NCBI GenBank assembly: GCA_016234305.1
Contig: JACRFM010000097.1
Coordinates: 1-7,453, forward strand
Source of the DNA: Candidatus Kerfeldbacteria bacterium
Lineage (GTDB): Bacteria > Patescibacteriota > Patescibacteriia > Veblenbacterales > UBA10138
DNA: 7,453 bases
Direction of reading: 5' to 3'
The notes under the pieces are model-generated. The model did not search any database and was not told the DNA's origin. It saw only the letters and a program-made list of their open reading frames with translations. Shown here one piece after another: positions 1 through 5,561 of this stretch; position 1 is the first letter of the stretch, and each line of letters begins with the position of its first letter. The position numbers and the translations under genes are program-made.

Positions 1-138
1 AAAATGCAACAGGCCATGTTTAAACGAAGACAGGTTAAAGTAACTTTGTCTGCTCGTCGCTTGTTGCAATTTGTTTATAAGTTAACAACCCGGGAACGTC
101 AGCAGGCAGCAGTCGAGGTAGGTAAATTAGTAATTTAG
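1..138 (+). CDS. C-terminal end of an unidentified protein (partial)
   Basis: Frame 1 is open from the window edge to a TAG at 136-138 and gives 45 residues ending in VEVGKLVI. The piece is rich in Arg, Lys and Gln (RRQVKV, TRERQQ) and looks like the soluble, helical end of a larger protein. I do not recognise the family. It lies 9 nt upstream of the tdh-like gene on the same strand, so it is probably the preceding gene of the same operon. It could also be a short open frame by chance, but the close spacing and ordinary composition favour a real gene. Confidence 0.55.
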   Translation, partial: KMQQAMFKRRQVKVTLSARRLLQFVYKLTTRERQQAAVEVGKLVI

Positions 139-147
139 TATATTATT

Positions 148-1365
148 ATGCGTGCCCTAATCAAAAAAAAGCCGTCTAATCCGCCGGCCTGGTACCAGGG
201 CCTGGAACTTGTCGATAAACCAGAGCCTAAGGTTACAGTGGAGCGCCCGGTGAAAGTAAAAGTAATGTATGCTGGTATTTGTGGTACTGATGTTGGCATC
301 TATCAAGGTAAGGATTCGCTGGCCAACTCCATGGCGCGACTAAGTACTCCGGAGGTGATTATTGGACATGAGTTTTGTGGACAAATTGTTGAGTTGCACA
401 ACTCGGCTCGTGAGTTTATGGCCGGGCTATTGTTGCGCCATCGGCCTTTGAGTTCGGCGGTGGCGGAATACTTAGCTGGTAAAAAATTGGCCGAGATTAT
501 GAATGACCCAGGTTTAATTAATTTTTTAACGCAGAATTTTTATGTTACGGCCGAGATGCATATTACTTGCGGTCAGTGTCTGCAATGTCGGATTGGCCAT
601 CAACATGTTTGCAAACATACTATTGGCAAGGGTCTGCATGAAGATGGCACCTTTGCTGAATATGTTACGCTGCCGGTTAATCGGCTAGTGTTACTGGAAA
701 TCGGTGAAGTGGAACCGGAAATTATTGCTTTTATGGATGCCTTGGGTAATGCTGTTCACACTGCTCAAACAGTTGATTTAGTGGGTAAAACAGCGCTTAT
801 TACCGGCGCCGGCATTCAAGGGTTAATGAGTTGTGCGGTGGCTCGTCAAATGGGGGCGACTAAAATTATCGTGACTGATTATTCTGTTTATTCTGTCGCG
901 GGCGCGATTGATAAATTGGCCGTGGCCCGGAAATTGGGAGCTGATTTTACTTTTGATGTTAGACAGCCAGCTGAAGCGCAAGCCCTAGTTGATACTATAG
1001 AGAAAGAAACTGGCCAGACTGGAGTTGATGTGGTCTTTGAGATGTCTGGTAATTATGCCGCTTTTGAGCAAGCCTTTGCCAATATCCGCCTGGGCGGCAC
1101 TATGTTACTTTTAGGCTTGCCAGCCGGTAAACTAGAAGTTGATTTTTCCAAAGAAGTGGTCTTTAAAGGGCTGACCATACAAGGTATCTATGGCCGTCGG
1201 GTGTTTGATACTTGGGATTTAATGCGTTATTTATTAGCTAATGGTTTGGCTCAAACCATAAAGGAGAGCGGAGTTATTACGCATAAATTCGCCTTGCCGG
1301 ATTATGAGCAAGGGTTTCAAGCGTTGCTTAACGGGCAAGCTATAAAAGTGTTGCTTAAACCTTAA
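148..1365 (+). CDS. tdh: L-threonine 3-dehydrogenase-like zinc alcohol dehydrogenase
   Basis: Medium-chain dehydrogenase/reductase of 405 residues. The family enzyme oxidises L-threonine to 2-amino-3-ketobutyrate with NAD+ in the cytosol. Visible motifs: GICGTD with catalytic Cys45; GHE with His74; the structural zinc loop CGQCLQC...C (Cys141, 144, 147, 155); GNAVHTA at 200-206; a Rossmann loop GAGIQG at 220-225 followed by TD at 243-244, which suits NAD; EMSG at 298-301; and a C-terminal block IYGRRVFDTW...ITHKF that follows E. coli Tdh closely. Two differences stand out. About 37 extra residues lie between GHE and the zinc loop (roughly 84-131), replacing the usual GDRV segment. A second insertion of about 9 residues follows the Rossmann acidic residue. 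E. coli Tdh is about 341 residues long. The ATG at 148 has no Shine-Dalgarno. The kbl gene directly downstream supports the Tdh call; another polyol dehydrogenase is the main alternative. Confidence 0.85.
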   Translation: MRALIKKKPSNPPAWYQGLELVDKPEPKVTVERPVKVKVMYAGICGTDVGIYQGKDSLANSMARLSTPEVIIGHEFCGQIVELHNSAREFMAGLLLRHRPLSSAVAEYLAGKKLAEIMNDPGLINFLTQNFYVTAEMHITCGQCLQCRIGHQHVCKHTIGKGLHEDGTFAEYVTLPVNRLVLLEIGEVEPEIIAFMDALGNAVHTAQTVDLVGKTALITGAGIQGLMSCAVARQMGATKIIVTDYSVYSVAGAIDKLAVARKLGADFTFDVRQPAEAQALVDTIEKETGQTGVDVVFEMSGNYAAFEQAFANIRLGGTMLLLGLPAGKLEVDFSKEVVFKGLTIQGIYGRRVFDTWDLMRYLLANGLAQTIKESGVITHKFALPDYEQGFQALLNGQAIKVLLKP

Positions 1366-1383
1366 TAATTAAACTTTTGATTT

Positions 1384-2607
1384 ATGTACAGTGAATTATT
1401 AATAAAAAATATTAAACAAGAGATTGAACAATTGACGGTTGCCGGAAAAATTAAGACCGAGCGTTTATTGGCTAGTCCGCAAGGTCCAGAGGTGTTGATA
1501 AACGGGCGAAAGGTGTTGATGTTTGCCTCTAACAATTATTTAGGTTTGGCTAATCACCCGGCTTTGGTGGCGGCTGTGCAAGAGACCTTGCCGCGCTATG
1601 GTTATGGTTTATCATCAGTCCGTTTTATTTGCGGTACGCAGACAATCCACCGCCAGCTTGAACAAAGATTGGCTGAATTTTTAGGGGTTGACGATGCCAT
1701 TTTGTATTCCAGTAATTACATGGCCAATTTAGGTTTTTTTGCCAGTATTGTAAACGAACCATTTGGCTTTGGTACTTATCTTGATGTCATTTATAGCGAT
1801 GAACTGAATCACGCTAGCATTGTGGATGCGTTAAAATTGGTTAAGCGCGATAATGTTTTGAAAAGAGTTTATCCCCACAACGACACGGTTGCCTTAGAAG
1901 CCATGCTTGAAGAGGACCAGGCTAAAGAACTAAGGCATCGCATTGTGGCGACAGATGGAGTTTTCAGCATGGAGGGCGATACGGCCTCGCTTAATGAATT
2001 GGTGAGATTGGCTAATAATTATCAAGCTTGCTTGTTTGTTGACGATGCTCACGGCGTGGGTGTTTTAGGCAGTAGCGGCGCGGGCACGCCGGAAGCTTTG
2101 GGCTTACATGGGCAGGTAGATGTTTTGTCAGGAACTTTTGGTAAAGCCTTGGGTGGAGCCTTGGGTGGTTATTTAGCCGGTCGGCAAGAGATGATTGATT
2201 TTTTGCGGCAGAAATCGCGGACTTACACTTTTTCTAATTCTTTGCCGCCCGCCATGGTAATGGCATCACTTAGAGTTCTGGATTTGTTAAAAGCCGAGCC
2301 GCAATTATGTAGCCTGGTACTGGCCCAAGCTAAATATTTTAAACAACGGGTACAGGAACTGGGTTTTAAAACCTTACCTGGGCAGCACCCGATAGTTCCG
2401 GTAGTTTTAGGTGAGGCTAAACTAACCCAAGAAATGAGTAGGAGATTATTTGAGGCTGGGCTCTATGTGGTCGGTTTGTGGTTTCCAGTAGTGCCGGAAG
2501 GCACGGCGCGTTTGCGTTTTCAGATTTCCGCTGCTCATACCCGCGAACACCTAGAGCAAGCTTTAAAAATTTTGGAATCAGTCGGCCGAGAACTGAAAGT
2601 AATTTGA
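1384..2607 (+). CDS. kbl: Glycine C-acetyltransferase (2-amino-3-ketobutyrate CoA ligase)
   Basis: PLP-dependent alpha-oxoamine synthase of 407 residues, slightly longer than the usual 398 or so. The family enzyme splits 2-amino-3-ketobutyrate with CoA into glycine and acetyl-CoA, and can run in reverse. Visible features: NNYLGLANHP at 50-59; SVRFICGTQ at 78-86, typical of Kbl rather than BioF or serine palmitoyltransferase; LNHASI with His143; DGVFSMEGD; VDDAHGVG with Asp220 and His223; the Schiff-base lysine in SGTFGKALGG (Lys254); and PVVPEGTARLRFQISAAHT at 369-387. A short insertion of about 5 residues lies before the LNHAS motif. The gene starts 18 nt after tdh, so the pair makes a threonine-to-glycine route. 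No Shine-Dalgarno is seen. It ends with TGA, which shows that TGA is a stop codon here. Confidence 0.93.
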   Translation: MYSELLIKNIKQEIEQLTVAGKIKTERLLASPQGPEVLINGRKVLMFASNNYLGLANHPALVAAVQETLPRYGYGLSSVRFICGTQTIHRQLEQRLAEFLGVDDAILYSSNYMANLGFFASIVNEPFGFGTYLDVIYSDELNHASIVDALKLVKRDNVLKRVYPHNDTVALEAMLEEDQAKELRHRIVATDGVFSMEGDTASLNELVRLANNYQACLFVDDAHGVGVLGSSGAGTPEALGLHGQVDVLSGTFGKALGGALGGYLAGRQEMIDFLRQKSRTYTFSNSLPPAMVMASLRVLDLLKAEPQLCSLVLAQAKYFKQRVQELGFKTLPGQHPIVPVVLGEAKLTQEMSRRLFEAGLYVVGLWFPVVPEGTARLRFQISAAHTREHLEQALKILESVGRELKVI

Positions 2608-2608
2608 C

Positions 2609-3418
2609 ATGTATATGGAGAAGACAGACATCAGAAATTTTATTATTCAACTCGGCGCCGAGGCCGGTGAGTATTTGCGGAATCATTTTTATACTTTCAA
2701 AAATACAGTTCAACGCGAGGTCGGCGGTTTTGCCAGCAATGTTGAACTTGAGTTGGAAACCATAGTCCGGCGTCGTTTGCAGCAGCAATTCCCTTCCCAT
2801 GGATTGGTCTTGGTGGGTCAGGAAAAGGCGGCGGGGTCGCAATCGGATTGGCTCTGGGTGGTAGACGCTCTTGACGGTAGTCAGCATTTTTCCCGCAGTA
2901 ACCCTATTTATTCATTTAACGTGGCCGTGCAGCACAAAGGTGAAACTATTTTTGGCGTTATAAATGAGCCACAGACTCATCAATTGTTTTTTGCAGAAAT
3001 TGGCCAAGGAGCTTTTCTAAACGGCCTTAAGACCGTAGTTTCAACGCAAGCTGATTTAGATAAAGCTTATATTTATGTAGAGTTGCCAGAGCAGTCTGGG
3101 TCATCGCTGGGGTCGGAAAATAATTTTGAACAATCTATAGCTATAATTAACCAGCTCGTACAACGCACAGCTCAAGTAGAGACATTCCGCGTGGGCGCCT
3201 ATGGGCAGTGTTTGGTGGCCGCTGGCTGTTTTGACGCTTATGTTGATCTTTCTGGATCAAGTCAAAAATTAGCCCAGGCCGCTTCTCTGCTTATAGCCCG
3301 CGAAGCCGGGGCTAATATTGTAGAGCTTACGCCAGAAAATAATGGTAAAATACAAACAATGGTTACAAATAATAAATTAACTAAAGCCATGAGAGAAATT
3401 TTAGCGGATAATTGTTAA
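2609..3418 (+). CDS. Inositol monophosphatase-fold protein with degraded metal sites
   Basis: A 269-residue IMPase-superfamily protein. Family members use two or three Mg2+ ions to hydrolyse sugar or inositol phosphates, or PAP. Fold markers: WVVDALDGSQHF at 83-94 (motif 1, normally DPxDGT), FNVAVQHKGETIFGVINEP at 103-121, GQGAFLNG at 132-139, FRVGAYGQCLVAAGCFDAY at 193-211, and REAGA at 231-235. Asp86 and Asp89 of motif 1 remain. The GEE motif reads GQE (Gln71). The upstream DxxT-type segment reads GGFASN. The motif 2 WDxAAG block reads LAQAAS, so its Asp is gone (Ala222 by my alignment). The protein may therefore be a weak or non-catalytic member, or may use different chemistry; no substrate can be named. 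It starts 1 nt after kbl; Met3 (2615) is an alternative start. The gap to the next gene is also minimal. Confidence 0.8.
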   Translation: MYMEKTDIRNFIIQLGAEAGEYLRNHFYTFKNTVQREVGGFASNVELELETIVRRRLQQQFPSHGLVLVGQEKAAGSQSDWLWVVDALDGSQHFSRSNPIYSFNVAVQHKGETIFGVINEPQTHQLFFAEIGQGAFLNGLKTVVSTQADLDKAYIYVELPEQSGSSLGSENNFEQSIAIINQLVQRTAQVETFRVGAYGQCLVAAGCFDAYVDLSGSSQKLAQAASLLIAREAGANIVELTPENNGKIQTMVTNNKLTKAMREILADNC

Positions 3419-3428
3419 ATTGATAATT

Positions 3429-4754
3429 ATGCCCATCTACGCTGACCTGCATATTCATTCGCCTTATGCCCGGGCCTGTTCGCCCCAGCTTACGCCGGAA
3501 AACATAGATTTGTGGTGCCGGATTAAAGGCATCAGCTTGGTAAATTGCGCGGACTTTACTCAGCCCAAGTGGCTCACGGGCTTGCAGGAAAAATTAGAAC
3601 CAGTTGGCAATGGGTTGTATCGGCTCAAGTCCAGTTTAAGAATCAAAGATGTTAGATTCAAAGAGCAGACTTTGGCCGAAGTTTATTTTATAATCGGCAC
3701 GGAAGTCGCTTGTATTTATCGGCATAATGATGCCACCAGGCGAGTGCATCATTGTATTTATACCCCCTCCCTTGAGAATGCCGTTAAAATTAATCAAAAC
3801 TTGACTGCCAGAGGCTGTAAATTAAAAGCTGACGGGCGGCCGATTTTGGGGATGTCTTCCCAGGAATTATTGAAATTGATACTGGCAGAGAACGAGCGCA
3901 ATGTTTTAATCCCGGCTCATATTTGGACGCCGTGGTTTGCCATTTTTGGTTCCAAATCCGGTTACAACAGCGTGAGCGAGTGTTTTGGCGACCTGACTAA
4001 ACATATTTTTGCCTTGGAAACGGGTTTGTCGTCTGACCCGGCCATGAATTGGCAAGTTTCTTTGACAGATGATTATGCTTTAGTTTCACATTCCGATGCT
4101 CACTCTTTGCCTAATATTGGTCGCGAGGCCGACATTTTCGAAGGTACGAACTTATCCTATGACAATATTATGCAGGCGTTGCGCCGCGGCAGCGTGCAGG
4201 CCAGACAAGCTGGCCAAGATAAAAATTTGTCTCTGCGCCTCGCTGGCACTTTAGAATTTTTTCCGGACGAGGGCAGATATCACTATGATGGCCACCGCGC
4301 TTGTAAAGTATGTTTAGCGCCCAGCGAGACTTTTAAACGGCAAGGGATTTGTCCAGTGTGTCAGCGGGAATTAACTATTGGCGTGCTGAATCGTGTCACT
4401 GAGTTATCTGACCGGGAAGTAAATTTCAAACCGCCGGCGGCTTTGTCTTACCTTAACTTAATTGAACTCGACAAGGTAATTGCTCAGGCCTTGGGCGTGA
4501 GCGGACGACAAGCTAAAAAAGTTGAAACAGAGTATTGGGGACTGGTTTCTGCTGGCGGCAATGAATTAAATATTTTGGCTAATCTTAGCCTAAAGAAGTT
4601 AGCTAATATTACTATAGAGCCAATCGTGGAAGCGATTCGTCGTTTGCGCGCGGGGATGGTAAAAATAGAGCCTGGTTATGACGGCGAGTACGGCAAGATT
4701 AAATTATTTGGTGATGATGAAGCTAAGTTTAATAAACAAGTCAGTTTGTTTTAA
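3429..4754 (+). CDS. Endonuclease Q-type PHP-domain DNA repair nuclease
   Basis: A 441-residue protein from ATG 3429. The in-frame TTG at 3420 is a possible earlier start, but it adds only three residues before MPIYADLHIHS, the normal PHP beginning. EndoQ, known from Thermococcales and some bacteria, nicks DNA 5' of deaminated bases (uracil, hypoxanthine) and abasic sites. Visible PHP metal ligands: DLHIHS (His8, His10), GTEVACIY (Glu92), RVHHCIY (His107/108), PAHIWTPW (His164), and SHSDAHS (His221, Asp223, His225). A four-cysteine zinc site follows: CKVC at 292-295 and CPVC at 308-311. The C-terminal part is a helical region with an HhH-like stretch (YWGLVSAGGNELNIL). The order PHP, zinc finger, C-terminal domain matches the EndoQ family (formerly TIGR00375; sometimes misannotated as a UvrD helicase). 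It is the last gene of the operon and has no clear Shine-Dalgarno. Activity is inferred. Confidence 0.85.
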   Translation: MPIYADLHIHSPYARACSPQLTPENIDLWCRIKGISLVNCADFTQPKWLTGLQEKLEPVGNGLYRLKSSLRIKDVRFKEQTLAEVYFIIGTEVACIYRHNDATRRVHHCIYTPSLENAVKINQNLTARGCKLKADGRPILGMSSQELLKLILAENERNVLIPAHIWTPWFAIFGSKSGYNSVSECFGDLTKHIFALETGLSSDPAMNWQVSLTDDYALVSHSDAHSLPNIGREADIFEGTNLSYDNIMQALRRGSVQARQAGQDKNLSLRLAGTLEFFPDEGRYHYDGHRACKVCLAPSETFKRQGICPVCQRELTIGVLNRVTELSDREVNFKPPAALSYLNLIELDKVIAQALGVSGRQAKKVETEYWGLVSAGGNELNILANLSLKKLANITIEPIVEAIRRLRAGMVKIEPGYDGEYGKIKLFGDDEAKFNKQVSLF

Positions 4755-4776
4755 ATAGCTAGGTTTAGACAAAAAC

Positions 4777-4811
4777 AACAAACCCCTCCGAAGTATATCG
4801 GGGGGTTTGTT
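4777..4811. terminator. Bidirectional intrinsic terminator
   Basis: The arms aacaaacccctc (4777-4788) and ggggggtttgtt (4800-4811) pair over 12 positions, one of them G-U, with an 11-nt loop. On the minus strand the hairpin is followed by a good T-rich run (gttgtttttg); on the plus strand the tail is ttaattt. It lies 22 nt after the EndoQ gene and 25 nt past the stop of the convergent Lys-rich gene, so it probably ends both transcripts. Confidence 0.85.
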
Positions 4812-4836
4812 TAATTTCCAAGAAACGTAGCAAATA

Positions 4837-4905
4837 TTACTTGCGCTTTTTGCCACCCTTCTTCACCTTTTTTACTGCCTTTTTCTTGGCCTTTTTCTTA
4901 GCCAT
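4837..4905 (-). CDS. 22-residue lysine-rich basic microprotein
   Basis: Reading on the minus strand from ATG (4903-4905) to TAA (4837-4839) gives a peptide that begins MAKKKAKKKAVKK and ends GGKKRK. Of 22 residues, 13 are Lys or Arg and none is acidic. What makes it a credible gene is its signals: AGGAGGTG with 8 nt between GGAGG and ATG, a sigma70-type promoter about 100 nt upstream, and an intrinsic terminator just beyond the stop. A role in binding nucleic acid (histone H1-like tail, ribosome- or nucleoid-associated) is inferred from charge alone. I do not recognise a named family. An alternative is that the transcript is a regulatory RNA that also encodes a peptide. Confidence 0.75.
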   Translation of the reverse strand: MAKKKAKKKAVKKVKKGGKKRK

Positions 4906-4911
4906 TTATCT

Positions 4912-4919
4912 CACCTCCT
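4912..4919 (-). promoter_or_regulatory. Strong Shine-Dalgarno of the Lys-rich gene
   Basis: The minus strand reads AGGAGGTG, followed by agataa and ATG. This is a near-perfect complement to the 16S 3' end at optimal spacing. No other gene start in the window has anything comparable, so it fixes this start codon and suggests high translation. Confidence 0.85.
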
Positions 4920-4922
4920 CTC

Positions 4923-5000
4923 CTAATGAGTAAAATAATGCTTTTACTCCTAGAATGTTTTCAAGTGGTGAAAAGTGTTCTAGAGGTAAAATGATTTTAC
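4923..5000 (-). promoter_or_regulatory. Structured 5' leader of the Lys-rich gene (stacked hairpins)
   Basis: Three inverted repeats lie between the promoter and the Shine-Dalgarno. The palindrome gtaaaat-g-attttac is at 4986-5000. A longer hairpin at 4950-4983 has ctagaa/ttctag (4950-4955/4978-4983) and ttttca/tgaaaa (4958-4963/4969-4974) around the loop agtgg. The hairpin gagtaaaa/ttttactc (4928-4935/4942-4949) has a 6-nt loop and a cta/tag extension. Together they could form a compact leader RNA that protects or regulates the message. I could not match it to a known riboswitch class. Confidence 0.55.
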
Positions 5001-5028
5001 ATTCTTATCTATATTATAGAACACTTTT
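4971..5028. repeat. 12-bp perfect inverted repeat overlapping a promoter
   Basis: aaaagtgttcta (4971-4982) and tagaacactttt (5017-5028) are exact reverse complements 34 bp apart. The right arm overlaps the -10 box and spacer of the minus-strand promoter. The left arm lies in the leader, where it also takes part in the 4950-4983 hairpin. This is the layout of a two-site operator, but no regulator is visible in the window. Confidence 0.6.
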
Positions 5029-5041
5029 GTAAAATAGGCAA
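5013..5041 (-). promoter_or_regulatory. Sigma70-type promoter of the Lys-rich gene
   Basis: On the minus strand TTGCCT (5036-5041) is followed after exactly 17 nt by a perfect TATAAT (5013-5018). Transcription would start near 5006, leaving a leader of about 100 nt before the ATG at 4905. Confidence 0.7.
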
Positions 5042-5185
5042 GCCTGTGGATAAATTTTTAAAAGTCCGAGGATTTTCAGGAACCATTATTGTTAAAAATA
5101 TTTATCCGCCTTCGTCCTCCCAAGGAGGACTTCGGCGGATTTCGCCGAAGAAACGAAGGAGATACCTCGGGCGTGAGCCTGTGGA
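5041..5185. repeat. Palindromic block between 10-bp direct repeats
   Basis: agcctgtgga occurs at 5041-5050 and again at 5176-5185. Between the copies lie several inverted repeats. ggataaat/atttatcc (5048-5055/5100-5107) continues into ttttaa/ttaaaa. The pair atccgcc and gtcctcc / ggaggac and ggcggat folds over 5104-5140 around a caa loop, with a ttc/ttc internal loop. An alternative 8-bp hairpin, cttcggcg/cgccgaag, spans 5130-5150; it shares bases with the previous one, so only one can form at a time. The block may be a small non-coding mobile element with its target duplication, or simply an intergenic REP-like repeat. No convincing ORF is seen; the open frame at 5046-5234 has no start signal and follows the palindromes. 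Confidence 0.45.
5045..5053 (-). promoter_or_regulatory. DnaA-box match upstream of the promoter
   Basis: The minus strand reads TTATCCACA, identical to the consensus DnaA box, 3 bp upstream of the -35 hexamer. A weaker match, TTATCCGCC, lies on the plus strand at 5102-5110. A single perfect 9-mer can occur by chance. The site could allow DnaA to control the gene, but no cluster of boxes that would make an origin is present. Confidence 0.35.
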
Positions 5186-5225
5186 AGCTTCATCTGATCC
5201 AGCTTTTTACTTATATCGCGTTGCG

Positions 5226-5242
5226 CGCAACTAAGGGTTGCG
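5226..5242 (-). repeat. Hairpin after the tRNA 3' half
   Basis: cgcaac/gttgcg arms (5226-5231/5237-5242) enclose a 5-nt loop, 7 nt after the CCA of the tRNA-like 3' half on the minus strand. An overlapping palindrome gttgcgcgcaac (5220-5231) could compete. No T-tract follows, so it is more likely a processing or stabilising hairpin than an intrinsic terminator. Confidence 0.4.
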
Positions 5243-5249
5243 TTTAGTC

Positions 5250-5291
5250 TGGTGGGCCGTGCGAGAATCGAACTCGCGCCTTCCGGACTTG
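5250..5291 (-). tRNA. tRNA-like 3' half (T arm, acceptor, CCA), candidate split or interrupted tRNA
   Basis: On the minus strand the piece reads CCGGA (3' side of an anticodon stem), a short variable AGGC, a perfect T arm GCGAG-TTCGATT-CTCGC (5261-5277 on plus), acceptor strand ACGGCCC, discriminator A and encoded CCA (5250-5252). No matching 5' half lies directly upstream. The best partner is the 5' half at 5562-5596: the anticodon stem pairs perfectly (TCCGG with CCGGA). The acceptor pairs as GGGC-CGT with ACGGCCC if one T is bulged; otherwise two of seven pairs fail. The amino acid cannot be assigned. A decayed tRNA fragment is the main alternative. Confidence 0.45.
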
Positions 5292-5331
5292 CCCCGCACC
5301 AACCATTACTTCTGGTGGAGATAGCCGGATT

Positions 5332-5441
5332 TTCACCCCGCCACATTTTTGGACCAGAGGGGATTCGAACCCCTTACCTCCACATTGCAAATGTGGCGCT
5401 CTGCCAATTGAGCTACTGGCCCCCAAATGTGGCGGGGTGAA
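5332..5441. repeat. Perfect 17-bp inverted repeat enclosing tRNA-Ala
   Basis: TTCACCCCGCCACATTT (5332-5348) and AAATGTGGCGGGGTGAA (5425-5441) are perfect reverse complements. They lie 1 nt and 2 nt from the ends of tRNA-Ala. In the precursor they would pair leader with trailer and extend the acceptor stem past a small GG/AA mismatch. The ten bases CGCCACATTT also occur in the tRNA-Ala anticodon arm, which hints at a duplication origin. Confidence 0.9.
5350..5422 (-). tRNA. tRNA-Ala (anticodon UGC)
   Basis: A complete 73-nt cloverleaf. The acceptor GGGCCAG pairs with CTGGTCC and includes the G3-U70 wobble that marks tRNA-Ala. The D arm is GCTC/GAGC with GG in the loop. The anticodon arm is CCACA-TTTGCAA-TGTGG, giving UGC. 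The T arm is AGGGG-TTCGAAT-CCCCT, and the discriminator is A. CCA is not encoded, unlike in the two upstream tRNAs. The gene sits within a 17-bp inverted repeat, so its precursor would have an unusually paired leader and trailer. The leader could also fold CCCC against GGGG at the 5' end of the tRNA. Confidence 0.95.
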
Positions 5442-5499
5442 CCGGGCCTTACCAATCAGGTAAATGCGACGACGCTCTAACCAACTGAGCTATATTCTC
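5442..5499 (-). pseudogene. Broken tRNA (5' part, no 3' acceptor strand)
   Basis: The minus strand begins GAGAATA-TA-GCTC-AGTTGGTTA-GAGC, a good acceptor 5' strand and D arm. The next segment (TCGTCGCATTTACC...) does not form a normal anticodon arm: the region between D stem and variable loop is about 6 nt too long and position 33 is not T. A T-arm start AAGG-CCCGG-TTC follows and then runs straight into the 17-bp inverted repeat. The 3' T-stem strand and the acceptor strand TATTCTC are absent nearby. It is probably a decayed tRNA truncated where the tRNA-Ala block begins; a half of a split tRNA is less likely. Confidence 0.5.
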
Positions 5500-5513
5500 A
5501 TCAGCAGCAATCG

Positions 5514-5542
5514 TTGTAATTGACTGTTGGTATCAATTATAA
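5514..5542. repeat. AT-rich hairpin between the tRNA pieces
   Basis: ttgtaattga (5514-5523) and tcaattataa (5533-5542) pair over 10 positions with one G-U, around a 9-nt loop. No T-tract follows on either strand. In the interrupted-tRNA model it would be a stem within the looped-out region. Confidence 0.4.
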
Positions 5543-5561
5543 ATAAGTGGTGCGGGGTGAA

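Noticed and set aside
2417..2887. Minus-strand open frame opposite kbl and the IMPase-fold gene
   Set aside because: It overlaps two well-supported genes, has no recognisable motif and is a reverse-frame shadow; the plus-frame 2478-2765 is rejected for the same reason.
5000..5110. Replication origin
   Set aside because: Only one perfect DnaA box and one weak match are present, with no dnaA or dnaN nearby.
5170..5212. Plus-strand terminator aagct...agctttttac
   Set aside because: The stem is only 5 bp with an 11-nt loop and no upstream plus-strand gene needs it.
5092..5440. Open frames on both strands across the tRNA-Ala region
   Set aside because: Their translations are typical of tRNA gene shadows (for example SSSIGRAP, FESPLV), not proteins.
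5302..5547. Group I intron in a tRNA
   Set aside because: I see no P/Q/R/S core elements, and the intervening sequence is filled by another tRNA gene.
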